Source of the DNA: Kitasatospora viridis
Lineage (GTDB): Bacteria > Actinomycetota > Actinomycetes > Streptomycetales > Streptomycetaceae
DNA length: 64,000 bases
NCBI RefSeq assembly: GCF_007829815.1
Contig: NZ_VIWT01000002.1
Location: 496,001 to 560,000 of the forward strand
Direction of reading: 5' to 3'
In this document: one piece after another, positions 51,848 to 60,755 of the stretch
Numbering within the stretch: the first letter of the stretch is position 1
Layout: every line of letters begins with the position of its first letter
Notes under the pieces: generated by a model
Databases searched by the model: none
Seen by the model: only the letters and a program-made list of their open reading frames with translations
What the model was told of the DNA's origin: nothing
Position numbers and translations under genes: made by a program

Positions 51848-52525
51848 TCAGGCAGCCAGGCCGAGAACCAGCCCGTGGACGCCCACCCCGAAGCGACCGG
51901 CCGCACCGACGCGTCCTGGGGCACGTGGAACCAGGGGCATGCTCAGCCTCGTGACCCCACACGCGATAGCGAGTGGCTCTTGGCCAATGGCTGGCGGACT
52001 CGGCAGGGGGTCTGCGGTGGCCCACTTCTTAGCTGCCCGTAGCGCGAGGCCGAGCAGGTAACCAGACTCAAGCCGGTTAAGCGCGTGGACGAAGGCGTAT
52101 CGATACGACGGTCCTTCAGCCTGTAGCTGGTCCACCTCGACGTCGATGGACGCCCTTGAGACGGCCAGTACGGCGTCGAGGAATGCTTGCGTCTTCCCCT
52201 TGCCAGTTGGGACGTCCAGAAGCTGGATCACCGACGACAAGCGATGCTGACCGTCGAGCAGCTCTCCGGAGCGCCAGCTCACGAAGAGCCCGTTGAACGA
52301 CCATGCCTCGCTGACTACCCGGCTCCGCCAGCGACCGATCTCGGGCAGGTTGAGCGTTCGCGCCGGGACCGCTGCCCGCGCGACCTGGACCTGCTGGAAG
52401 GACGTGTTGACCTTCGTCGAGTCCCAGCCGATGGCTGTGCCCTGCCGGGGCACAGCCATCCGCGCTGAGCCCTGAACAGACTGGAATGACGCGGCTGTGA
52501 TGCCATCCAGCTGGATCACCTGCAT
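51848..52525 (-). CDS. DGQHR/ParB-like protein
   Basis: Protein of 225 residues with the signature SGELLDGQHRLSSVIQ at about 90, the hallmark of DGQHR proteins found with DNA modification, retron or phage-type systems; a beta-rich start precedes it. The ATG at 52525 is preceded by TACAGT and then six bases, i.e. a leaderless start; an ATG at 52561 would add 12 residues. It sits beside terminase remnants, so a phage or mobile island origin is likely. Function uncertain. Confidence 0.72.
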   Translation of the reverse strand: MQVIQLDGITAASFQSVQGSARMAVPRQGTAIGWDSTKVNTSFQQVQVARAAVPARTLNLPEIGRWRSRVVSEAWSFNGLFVSWRSGELLDGQHRLSSVIQLLDVPTGKGKTQAFLDAVLAVSRASIDVEVDQLQAEGPSYRYAFVHALNRLESGYLLGLALRAAKKWATADPLPSPPAIGQEPLAIACGVTRLSMPLVPRAPGRVGAAGRFGVGVHGLVLGLAA

Positions 52526-52632
52526 GGGCGCACTGTACGCCTGGACGGAGAACGGTCGCATCCGAGCAGGTCAGAACGAGGCATGCGGGATCATGGGAGA
52601 GGCGCGGGGCGCACGGAAGGATCTTCGCGCCC

Positions 52633-53100
52633 ATGGCCCTCCCCACCCGGGCGCAGCGCGCCGCGATCGCGCAGCGCCGCGCCGACGCCGTCGAGCTTCA
52701 ACTGGCCGGAGTTGACCATCGGCCGCAAGCTCTCCTCAGACCCAGTGATCAACACCGACCGCATCGCGTACCCCAGGGCTACGGCGCCGAGTTGTACGCC
52801 AAGGGCAAGGAGCTGCCGGACGACGCGGCGCTGATCCGCTATGCCTGCAAGGACGTCAGCACCCGCCCTGCGAGGCGGCACACCGAACTCGACATCGCCG
52901 TGGACGAGCTGCGCATCGTCCATCACATGCGCCTGGAGCGGCTGTTCTTCGTCGCGTTCCGACGCGCGGTCAAGGACGGTGACCTCCTGGCGATCGACCG
53001 GGCCGTGCGCATCCTGGAGCGCGACTCGCGCCTCCTCGGCATCGATGCTCCGGCCCGCACTCAGCTGTCAGGCCCGGACGACGAGCCATCGCCGCCCAGG
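52633..53100 (+). pseudogene. small-terminase-like gene with compensating frameshifts
   Basis: Begins MALPTRAQRAAIAQRRADAV; the frame then switches to one reading LTIGRKLSSDPVINTDRIAY (about 52715-52775) and back to YGAELYAKGKELPDDAALIR, DVSTRPARRHTELD, VRILERDSRLLGIDAPARTQ. This is the phage small-terminase pattern interrupted by +1 and -1 shifts. No clean stop of its own before 53370. Confidence 0.65.
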
Positions 53101-53201
53101 CCTCACCACAGCTGGGGACCAGCTCGCCAAGGTCGAGAAGGACATGGCGATGCGCCGCTCTCCCCGGGCTCGCTGCTGCCGTCCTCACCGCCAGCCGGGA
53201 G

Positions 53202-53573
53202 ATGCAGGCCGAGCACCTGGCCCTCATCGATGATGCCTTCGCCCGGATCGCTGCCGGCGACGCCGTCCGACTGCTCCTCACCATGCCGCCCCGGCACGGC
53301 AAGTCCCGCCGCGCAGCCCGGTGGGCACCGCTCTGGTACTTGCTCCAGCGCCCCGACCACCGCGTCGTGATCGCCAGCTACTCCGCTGAGCTGGCCGACG
53401 ACCACGGCCGGTGGATCCGCGACGCCATCACCACCTGGAGGGAGCAGATCGGCATCGCGCTCCACCCCGGCTCCAAGGATGCCGCCGTGTATGGCCTCAC
53501 CGAACTCGCCGACCCTGAGCAGATGTCCGTCCTGCCCAGGGAGCCGTACGGCCGGCCGCAGCTGATCGCGTAA
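53202..53573 (+). pseudogene. truncated large-terminase ATPase
   Basis: 123 residues: Walker A in LLLTMPPRHGKSRRAARWAP, followed by HRVVIASYSAELADDHGRWI; large terminases have about 450-600 residues. The frame ends at 53573 with unrelated sequence after about residue 105, so Walker B and the nuclease domain are missing. Dead phage packaging gene, adjacent to the small-terminase remnant. Confidence 0.7.
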
Positions 53574-53778
53574 CGGCCACAGTAGGACTACCACCACGTC
53601 CGTGGCGGTCGCGAGGTGACGCCTTCCAGCGGTGACGGCGGCGGCTGACATCCCTGCCGCAGTATCAGGTACGACCCTGCACAGCCTCGACGGGGTGTGA
53701 GATGCTCGCGCCAACATGGGTAACAGGGTTGCGAATGGACAGAGTTGCCGCCGAGGAGTCTAGGCATCGGAGGGGTCG

Positions 53779-56016
53779 ATGGAGCCATTGGGGGAGGCGG
53801 ACCAGCTCACGATCGGTTCGTACCGGCTGGTGGCGGAGTTGGGGCGAGGCGGCATGGGGCGGGTCCTGCTGGGTGTCGCGCCGGACGGGCGGTTGGTCGC
53901 GGTTAAGGTCGTCCGCCCGCAGTTCGTGGAGGACGACGGATTCCGTACGCGCTTCCGCCGCGAAGTGGAAGCGTCCCGGCGGGTGTCCGGCGCGTACACG
54001 GCGGCCGTTATCGATGCGGACGCAGATGCGCCGCTTCCGTGGCTGGCGTCGGTGTTCGTCCCCGGCCCGTCCCTGGCCGATGTCGTCGAGACGACCGGCC
54101 CGTTGCCGACGGAGGCGGTCGTGCGCCTGGCTGCCGGACTGGCGGCCGCGCTCGGTGGGATCCATCGGGCTGGGCTCATCCACCGCGACCTCAAGCCGTC
54201 CAACGTTCTGCTCGCCGCCGACGGACCCCGGGTCATCGACTTCGGGATCGCCCGGGCCACGGACAGCGAGGGCGGCACCGAAATCACCCACACGGGCTGG
54301 CTTGTCGGTTCCCCCGCTTTCATGTCCCCGGAGCAAGCCGACGGGCGTGAACTCTCCTCGTCCAGCGACGTGTTCTCGCTCGGCGCGGTGCTCGTTCAGG
54401 CGTGTACCGGCCGCAGCCCGTTCGCCGGTACGTCCACGCCGCAGACGCTCTACAAGGTCGTCCATGCCGTACCCGACCTGTCCGCGGTCCCGAAGGAACT
54501 GCGCGGGCTCGTCGCCTTGTGCCTGTCCAAGAATCAGGCGTTGCGGCCCACACCCGCAGTGATCGCCAGTGCCCTCGGACCACTGGCTCCTTCCGTGCGG
54601 CCGTGGCCCGCCGCCGTGCACGCCCTGATCGACGAACAGTACGACGCCATCGCACGTATCCTCGAACTGCCAGAGGGTGAGGAGAAGTTGGCGGCGTCCG
54701 ACAGGGGGACGGCTGTCCTGGCTTCGGGAGCCGCGAACGAGGAGCTATCGACCATAACGGCACTCCCTGGGCCGGAGCACGCCGTCCCGCCACCTGCCGA
54801 GGCGGATCCCCCGGCGAATGAGGAAGCCAGCAGAGGTCCGGCGCCGCACCGACGCCCGAGCCGGCGAACAATCCTACTTGGTGCACTCGGCGTGAGTGCC
54901 GCTGCGGCAGCTGCGGTGCCGCTCGCACTGAGCCGGACCTCGGGCACCCCGATCGCAGGCGGTTCAGGAATGCCCCAGCCGGCGACGTCCTCACCGTCGA
55001 CCATGGCGAGTCCGAGCACGTCCCCGACCCTTTCGGAAACCCCGACGACGCCCAGCACGCCATTGGAGCCAACGTACAAGGCGTCCCCCAAGTGGCATAC
55101 CATGATATCCACCCTGGATTTCAGCCCAGGCGGCAAATTCCTCGCGGTGGGCGATTGGGACAGCACCGTAATGCTGTGGAACACCCCTGGCCTGGACCTC
55201 GCGACCAACCTTGGGACCAGTCCTCCCGTGCCGGACGCCGTCATCAGCCTCACCGACGTGGTGAAGTTCAGCCCCGATGGCTCGCTGCTCGCCAGTGTCA
55301 ACCACGCCGCGACGATCACGCTTTGGGACGTGGCATCCCGGGCGAAGGCTGGAACCCTCCAGGGCGACAACGTTCAGAATGACGGGGACGGGCGCCTCGC
55401 GTTCAGCCCGGACGGCAGGACCCTGGCGTACGGCGCCAACAGCGTGATTACCCTGTGGAATGTCCAGAACCACTCCTTGGTCGCCACCATAACCAACAAT
55501 CCCGTCGAGCGGCCTGTGCTGCGTAACGACGATGGGAATGTGGAGGCCATGGTGTTCACCCAGGACGGCCGCACCATCATCGCCTCGACCGCCCAGGATT
55601 TGCTGCGCTTCTGGGACGTTGGCAGTGGCACGCTCACCGCGACGGTCGAGAATGCCGGGGACGGTGTGATCGCCCTCGCGATCAGTCCGGACGGCAAGGT
55701 CCTCGCCACCGCCTCCCGGGGCGAGGTGAAGGTGTGGAACGTCGCCACCCGTCAGGTGGTCGAGACCCTGGCCTTCTCTCAGAATCCGGTCTGCGCCCTC
55801 GCGTTCAGCCCGGACGGTGGCATGCTCGCCGCAGCCGAGGAGTACGGCTACGTCCAGATCTGGTCCACAGCTGCCTGGAATCCTCTCCAAGGATTGAACC
55901 AGGCGACCTCCCTTGATCCCAAACCCTTCATGCCGGGGCCCCTGGTCTTCAGCCCCGACAGCAGGTTCCTGGTTGGGAACTTCAACTACAGCCTGGCTCT
56001 CTGGAAGGTCGGTTGA
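53779..56016 (+). CDS. Ser/Thr protein kinase with WD40 repeats
   Basis: Protein of 745 residues. Kinase ~12-270 (GRGGMGRVLLG, VAVKVV, HRDLKPSN near 135, DFGIAR, SPEQ), a membrane helix near 375 (TILLGALGVSAAAAAAVPLA), a Ser/Thr/Pro-rich wall-spanning linker, and at least five WD40-type repeats at ~440-745 (DFSPGGKFLAVGDWDSTVML and its copies with KFSPDGS, AFSPDGR, AISPDGK). The propeller is outside the membrane and probably senses a ligand. Third kinase of the window. Confidence 0.9.
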   Translation: MEPLGEADQLTIGSYRLVAELGRGGMGRVLLGVAPDGRLVAVKVVRPQFVEDDGFRTRFRREVEASRRVSGAYTAAVIDADADAPLPWLASVFVPGPSLADVVETTGPLPTEAVVRLAAGLAAALGGIHRAGLIHRDLKPSNVLLAADGPRVIDFGIARATDSEGGTEITHTGWLVGSPAFMSPEQADGRELSSSSDVFSLGAVLVQACTGRSPFAGTSTPQTLYKVVHAVPDLSAVPKELRGLVALCLSKNQALRPTPAVIASALGPLAPSVRPWPAAVHALIDEQYDAIARILELPEGEEKLAASDRGTAVLASGAANEELSTITALPGPEHAVPPPAEADPPANEEASRGPAPHRRPSRRTILLGALGVSAAAAAAVPLALSRTSGTPIAGGSGMPQPATSSPSTMASPSTSPTLSETPTTPSTPLEPTYKASPKWHTMISTLDFSPGGKFLAVGDWDSTVMLWNTPGLDLATNLGTSPPVPDAVISLTDVVKFSPDGSLLASVNHAATITLWDVASRAKAGTLQGDNVQNDGDGRLAFSPDGRTLAYGANSVITLWNVQNHSLVATITNNPVERPVLRNDDGNVEAMVFTQDGRTIIASTAQDLLRFWDVGSGTLTATVENAGDGVIALAISPDGKVLATASRGEVKVWNVATRQVVETLAFSQNPVCALAFSPDGGMLAAAEEYGYVQIWSTAAWNPLQGLNQATSLDPKPFMPGPLVFSPDSRFLVGNFNYSLALWKVG

Positions 56017-56203
56017 GTCAGACGGGCCGAGTCTGGGTGGACGCGGCGGCCGGTCAGCCTCAATGGCCTTGATAAGTACTCCGGCGGAAGAGACCTCGTC
56101 CGCACACCCCGACCGACCGGGCCGCAGTCCTGGACGAGGTATACCTCGGGCTTCCGGATGTCGGCCCGAGATCACAGAGGTGCCGCCAGCTGGATCAGCG
56201 GCT

Positions 56204-56854
56204 TCAATCGAGGGCCGCGTTCAGCTGGTCCAGCATGGATTTCACTGCGTCAAGTACGGTCACTGCCTCACTCTTATGACCTGAGTCGGCGAGTTCTTGC
56301 GCAGATTTGATCGCGTCGCGCAGTACGTCGAGTGCGCGGAGGAATTGATAGAACGGACCTTCCGTCGCCTGGACGACGGCGGCTGCGGTCTCTGCCACGG
56401 CAACTAGTTGGGAGACCGTGATCGTTGACTCGGCGTGTGCGATGGTCTCTGTATAGCCACCTTGGGGGAGCTTGTCCTGGTGCAGTTGAGCAGTTGCACC
56501 GCATGAGCGGAGGAAGGCCAGTACTGCCTGTTCGGCTTTAAAGGCGTCCCCACCCTCCTCGAACCGGACCTCCGCTGCTGTGCGCCAACCGTGCCGAGCG
56601 TTGACACGGAGCCGATCGGTACGGCTGACCCAGCTCGTGACTCCGACCTTCAGCGCATCTAGCGCTCGGTTCTCGGCGACGTAGAGTGTGGCACCCGCGT
56701 CGGCCAAGGTATGGAAGTTCCGACCGTGTCCCGACGCCGGTTCTTCAGCCTGTGCAGTCTGCATGAGTAGAGGTTGCTGGATGGCACTGACACTGGCCGT
56801 CCCGAGGTGAACATCGAAGTGGTAGCTCCAGGTTGAGGCACTTCCCGGCGGCAC
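56204..56854 (-). CDS. GIY-YIG/T5orf172-like protein
   Basis: Protein of 216 residues. Residues ~55-130 (ATLYVAENRALDALKVGVTS, RVNARHGWRTAAEVRFEEGG) match the T5orf172/GIY-YIG nuclease-like fold, with YV and KVGV as the two beta strands and a conserved Arg and Glu after them. C-terminus is helical and coiled. ATG at 56854 or 56764 are both plausible. Orphan gene in a mobile-looking region, so it may be a homing-type or defence nuclease; activity unproven. Confidence 0.65.
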   Translation of the reverse strand: MPPGSASTWSYHFDVHLGTASVSAIQQPLLMQTAQAEEPASGHGRNFHTLADAGATLYVAENRALDALKVGVTSWVSRTDRLRVNARHGWRTAAEVRFEEGGDAFKAEQAVLAFLRSCGATAQLHQDKLPQGGYTETIAHAESTITVSQLVAVAETAAAVVQATEGPFYQFLRALDVLRDAIKSAQELADSGHKSEAVTVLDAVKSMLDQLNAALD

Positions 56855-57060
56855 GCACGCATGGCCCTCTGCTCGTAGCTGGAGGAGAACGCCGCGATGG
56901 CCAAGCCCGTCCCTCCGCCATCCGGCGGCACCCCTGACGATCCGTCTTCTGTCCTGACTGACCCGTCCCCGTCGGCGGCGCGCTCATCACCCAGGACACC
57001 CGTGTCCGACACAGCAGCGTGGCGCCGTTCGACGCCTCGTCAGGCGGATACCGTGGCGTC

Positions 57061-58212
57061 ATGTCGCTGGGTGATCCGCTGTTCTGGCCGCTGGGCCGCC
57101 GGTTCGAGCCGGAGGAGCTCGTCTTCTACGCCGATCGTGGGCGCCGGTCGCTCGGTGAGGCGCTGGCGGAGGCTGATCTGATCGTCTGCACCCCGCACGC
57201 CGGGGCGTTGGTTCCGGCGGAGTTGGCGCCGTTCCTCGATCCGGGGCTGACTCGGCGGTTGCAGTTCGACTTCACGGACGTGGCGACCAGTGCGGTCACC
57301 CGGCGGTGGGCGGAGCTCGACCGGCGGGTCATCGTGGTCGAGAACCCGCACCCGCGCATGGTCCGTGACCCCAACCGGCCCGAGCCCGCCGACCTGGTGG
57401 CGACCCTGGGCGAGGCGTTCGCGCGGGTCGCGGCGGCGGGGCCCGGGCAGCCGGTCGACCTGAGCGGGGTGGATGCGGTGCGGCCGGTGATGTTCAACTT
57501 CCTTCCGCTGCTCACCCCGCCGGCCGGGCCCGCCGAGTTGGCCCGGCTGGCCGATGCGTTCCGCAGTGCGGCCGCCCTCGGGGTGGAGGTCTACGAGCAC
57601 ACCCGGGACCAGCTGGTGGAGCGGCTGCTGGAGCGCAGGCTCCGGGGGTCCGATCCGGGGCCCCGGTCCTGCTTCGTGCTGTCGTTCCACGACACGATGA
57701 ACCACACCGCCCGCCCGGACGGCGCGCTGTGCGTCGAGCGCGCGCCGGGCGACCGGGTGCCGAGCGTGGTCGCGCTCTCCAACCGGGGCGACGCCGACGG
57801 TGAGCCGCGCGGTGCGGAGCCGGTCACCATGGCCCCGGCGCTGCTGCGCTCGCTGGCCGACGCCCACCGCGCGGGCTTCGCGGTCACCGAAGCGGCCCAG
57901 GTCGCGCTGAACCAGCCCTACCTGGGCAGCCAGGAGGTCACCGTCTTCGGCGCCCGGTTCCGCGAGCTCGCTGACGAGGCGTCACGCGCGGGCGCCACCC
58001 TCGGTGCCGTGCAGGCCGAGTTCAGCCGCGCCTACCTGCTGGGGGAGGAGGCGACGGCGCACCTCATGCGGCCCGGCGTCGACTGGCCCGCCGCGCCGGC
58101 GGACCCGGCCGTGCCCGCCGCGTTGGCGGACCGGATCGCCCGGGACCTGCACCGCTCGTGGGACCTCTTTCGCGCGGGACTGCCCGGTGGCCGCGCGGCC
58201 TCTGGGCGGTAG
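57061..58212 (+). CDS. N-formylglutamate amidohydrolase-like enzyme
   Basis: Protein of 383 residues with LIVCTPHAGALVPAEL near 40 and FVLSFHDTMNHTA near 225, the metal-binding regions of the N-formylglutamate deformylase family. The family releases glutamate from formylglutamate in histidine breakdown, but no hut genes are adjacent. The ATG at 57061 is the natural start. Monocistronic; a long hairpin lies downstream. Substrate could be another N-acyl amino acid. Confidence 0.8.
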   Translation: MSLGDPLFWPLGRRFEPEELVFYADRGRRSLGEALAEADLIVCTPHAGALVPAELAPFLDPGLTRRLQFDFTDVATSAVTRRWAELDRRVIVVENPHPRMVRDPNRPEPADLVATLGEAFARVAAAGPGQPVDLSGVDAVRPVMFNFLPLLTPPAGPAELARLADAFRSAAALGVEVYEHTRDQLVERLLERRLRGSDPGPRSCFVLSFHDTMNHTARPDGALCVERAPGDRVPSVVALSNRGDADGEPRGAEPVTMAPALLRSLADAHRAGFAVTEAAQVALNQPYLGSQEVTVFGARFRELADEASRAGATLGAVQAEFSRAYLLGEEATAHLMRPGVDWPAAPADPAVPAALADRIARDLHRSWDLFRAGLPGGRAASGR

Positions 58213-58343
58213 CGGTAGCGGCACAGGCAGCGTTCGCCCGGGGAGGGGGCTGCTCAGGGCAGGAACCGTCAAGAGATCCGTCGGACCCGGCCGGATCAGG
58301 CCCCGGTTCGACTGTTTCCGCCCGGGCGCAGGTGGCCTTCGTA

Positions 58344-58392
58344 GATCATGACAAGTGCGGTGCCCGGATCGGGCATCGCACTTGTCATGATC
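58344..58392. repeat. long inverted repeat upstream of FABP-like gene
   Basis: 23-bp stem (gatcatgacaagtgcggtgc and complement, one G-T) with a three-base loop, ending 16 bp before the ATG of the next gene. Covers the TTGTCATGATC region, so it could be a terminator for the preceding gene or a control hairpin of the next. Confidence 0.85.
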
Positions 58393-58408
58393 ACGATGGA
58401 GGGGCTAC

Positions 58409-58831
58409 ATGGCAGGCGGAGCTTTCACTGATTTCTCCGGCACGTACGAGCTGGTCAGCAGCGAGGGGTACGAGGAGTACCTGGAGTCGATCAAGGTCGA
58501 CGCGGCGACCCGGGAGGTGCTGGCAGCGGACCCGCAGACCGTGGAGGTCCGCCAGGAAGGCGACCACTACACGTTCAAGAGCACCGTCGCCACCAAGGCG
58601 TCGGTCTCGCAGTTCACCCTCGGCCAGGAGTACGTCGGGGACTTCGGGTACGGCGACGACCGCCAGGCCAAGGGGATAGCCCGCCGCGACGGGAACCGCA
58701 TCATCCTGCAGCGCAAGGCGGGCACCATCGAGACGACGGCCGTGTACGAGATCAGTGACGAGGGCTTCGACGTGATGCTCCTGGGCCCGAACGGCGTCAC
58801 CGCCAAGCGGCGCTACAAGCGCCAGCCCTGA
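58409..58831 (+). CDS. fatty-acid-binding-protein-like (lipocalin superfamily) protein
   Basis: Protein of 140 residues, cytoplasmic, beginning FSGTYELVSSEGYEEYLESI and continuing with strands (VEVRQEGDHYTFKSTVATK, FTLGQEYVGDFGYGDD, RRYKRQP) in the order of the FABP barrel, including a C-terminal basic residue pair used to bind the carboxylate. FABPs are mainly animal proteins; bacterial members are few. GGAGG lies 8 bases upstream of the ATG. Role may be intracellular lipid binding. Confidence 0.7.
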   Translation: MAGGAFTDFSGTYELVSSEGYEEYLESIKVDAATREVLAADPQTVEVRQEGDHYTFKSTVATKASVSQFTLGQEYVGDFGYGDDRQAKGIARRDGNRIILQRKAGTIETTAVYEISDEGFDVMLLGPNGVTAKRRYKRQP

Positions 58832-59042
58832 CCGGACACCACCAGCGTGCGGGCCCTGGCCGGCTGCAGGGCCCGCACGTACACCGTGCCGGCGGTAGTC
58901 GTCGGAGCGGGCAGGCGGGTGGCGTGGACCACCGCGATCCGTCCGACAGATCAAGGGACAGGGCCTGATCGGCGGCTTGCGCAAGCGTGTTCAGGGCCCG
59001 TGTCCAGAGCGGCCCGTCACGGTCGCCGGCCGCCGGCCGCCG

Positions 59043-60722
59043 TCAGAGCACCGCCAGCGCCGACTCCAGGTCGTCCAGCCCCAGCGAGCCCTGCCGCAGG
59101 GCCCGCATGTGCCAGCGCTTGAGGTCGAAGTCGGCGCCCTGGCGGCGGCGGGCGGCCTCGCGGCCGGCCAGCCAGGCGCGTTCGCCGAGCTTGTAGCCGA
59201 TGGCCTGGCCGGGGCGGCCGAGGTAGCGGATGATCTCGCTGTTCAGGTGGGCGGAGCGCAGGCCCACGTACTCGCCCATGAACGCGGTGGCCAGCTCCGG
59301 GGTCCAGCGCTCGCCGGGGTGGAAGGGGGAGGCGGCCGGGATGGTGCTCTCCAGGTGCAGGCCGATGTCGATGATGACCCGGACGATCCGCATCATCTGC
59401 TTGCCGAGGTAGCCGAGCCGGCGGGCCGGATCGGTGAGGAAGCCGAGCTCCTCCATCAGCCGCTCCGCGTACAGCGCCCAGCCCTCCACGTTGGCGCTGA
59501 TCTTGCCGAGGGTGACCTGGTAGCGCGAGAGCTGGCCGGCGGCCGCCGCCCAGGAGGCGAGCTGCAGGTGGTGGCCCGGAACGCCCTCGTGGTACCAGGT
59601 GCTGACCAGCCGCCAGGTCCGGAAGCGCTCCTCGGCGTCGCCGTTGGCCAGCGGCAGGAAGGTGCGGCCGGGGCGGCTGAAGTCCAGGCTCGGGCTGCTG
59701 TAGTAGGGCGAGGCCGCGCTGCCCGGCGGGGCGATCCGGGTCTCGACCTGGCGCAGCGGGCCGGTGATGTCGAAGTGGCTGCCGTCGAGCGCCTCGATCG
59801 CCTCCTCCAGGATGCCCTGGAGCCAGGCGCGGATCCGCTCGGCGCCCTGCACGGTGTGGCCGTGCTCGTCCAGGTGGGCCCGGGCCTGCTGGACGGTGGC
59901 GTCCGGCAGCACGCGTCCCGCCTCGGTGCGCAGCTCGGCCCAGACGCGGTGGAACTCCTCCCACGCCCAGGCGTAGGTCTCGTCGAGGTCCAGGTCGGCG
60001 CCGGTGTACTGACGGGCCATCACCAGGTAGCGCTCGCGGCCGACGGCGTCCGGGGTGCCCTCGGCGGCGGGCCGGTAGGTGTCGCGCAGCCAGTCCCGGA
60101 GCCCCGCCAGGGCGGCGGTGGCCTCGGCGGCGGCCGCGTCCAGCTCGGGGCGCAGCCGCTGCGGGGCCGGGGCCACGAAGTCGGCGAACCAGCCGGGGCC
60201 GCCGGCCGGTCCGCCGGTCCACGTGGTCAGCTGCTCGCCCAGCACCTCGGCGTGCCGGGGCGCGGCGAGCAGCTTGCGCGCGATGCCCTCGGCCAGGGTG
60301 GACCGGTAGCCGTCCAGCGCGGCGGGCAGCTTGCGCAGCCGGCCGAGGACCGGCACCCAGTCCTCCTCGGTGGCGGTGGGCATCATGGTGAACAGGCTGC
60401 GGAGCTGGTGCACCGGGGTGTGCATGTTCCGCACGGCGCGGAAGTGCTCGCCGGCCTCGTGCACCCGCAGCTCCGCCGTCAGCCGCTCGCGCAGCAGCCG
60501 GGCGCAGGTGAGCTCGGCCGGGTCCGCCTCCCGGTCCGGCGCGGGCAGCGCGTCCAGCCGGGCCAGCGCCTGCCGGGCCAGCGCGGCGCCCACGTCGACG
60601 CCGTCCGGCGTCAGGTCGGGCAGCCGGTCGTCGTCCGGCGCCACGCCCAGCCAGGTGGAGATGAGGGGATCGTAGGCGGCGACCTGGTCCACGTAGTCGT
60701 CGGCGATCTGTCGGGGGGTCAT
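59043..60722 (-). CDS. DUF885 family zinc-peptidase-like protein
   Basis: Protein of 559 residues, all of the DUF885 family (large Actinobacterial proteins with gluzincin motif): HEGVPGHH near 380, Glu near 400 in SRYQVTLGKISANVEGWALY, and a helical envelope. The HExxH-type motif suggests a metallopeptidase. No signal peptide, so cytoplasmic. It lies 33 bp downstream of aspA on the same strand, so the two may be co-transcribed. Substrate unknown. Confidence 0.85.
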   Translation of the reverse strand: MTPRQIADDYVDQVAAYDPLISTWLGVAPDDDRLPDLTPDGVDVGAALARQALARLDALPAPDREADPAELTCARLLRERLTAELRVHEAGEHFRAVRNMHTPVHQLRSLFTMMPTATEEDWVPVLGRLRKLPAALDGYRSTLAEGIARKLLAAPRHAEVLGEQLTTWTGGPAGGPGWFADFVAPAPQRLRPELDAAAAEATAALAGLRDWLRDTYRPAAEGTPDAVGRERYLVMARQYTGADLDLDETYAWAWEEFHRVWAELRTEAGRVLPDATVQQARAHLDEHGHTVQGAERIRAWLQGILEEAIEALDGSHFDITGPLRQVETRIAPPGSAASPYYSSPSLDFSRPGRTFLPLANGDAEERFRTWRLVSTWYHEGVPGHHLQLASWAAAAGQLSRYQVTLGKISANVEGWALYAERLMEELGFLTDPARRLGYLGKQMMRIVRVIIDIGLHLESTIPAASPFHPGERWTPELATAFMGEYVGLRSAHLNSEIIRYLGRPGQAIGYKLGERAWLAGREAARRRQGADFDLKRWHMRALRQGSLGLDDLESALAVL

Positions 60723-60755
60723 CTGCTGCTCCTTCTTCCTACCGTGCCGGGTGGG

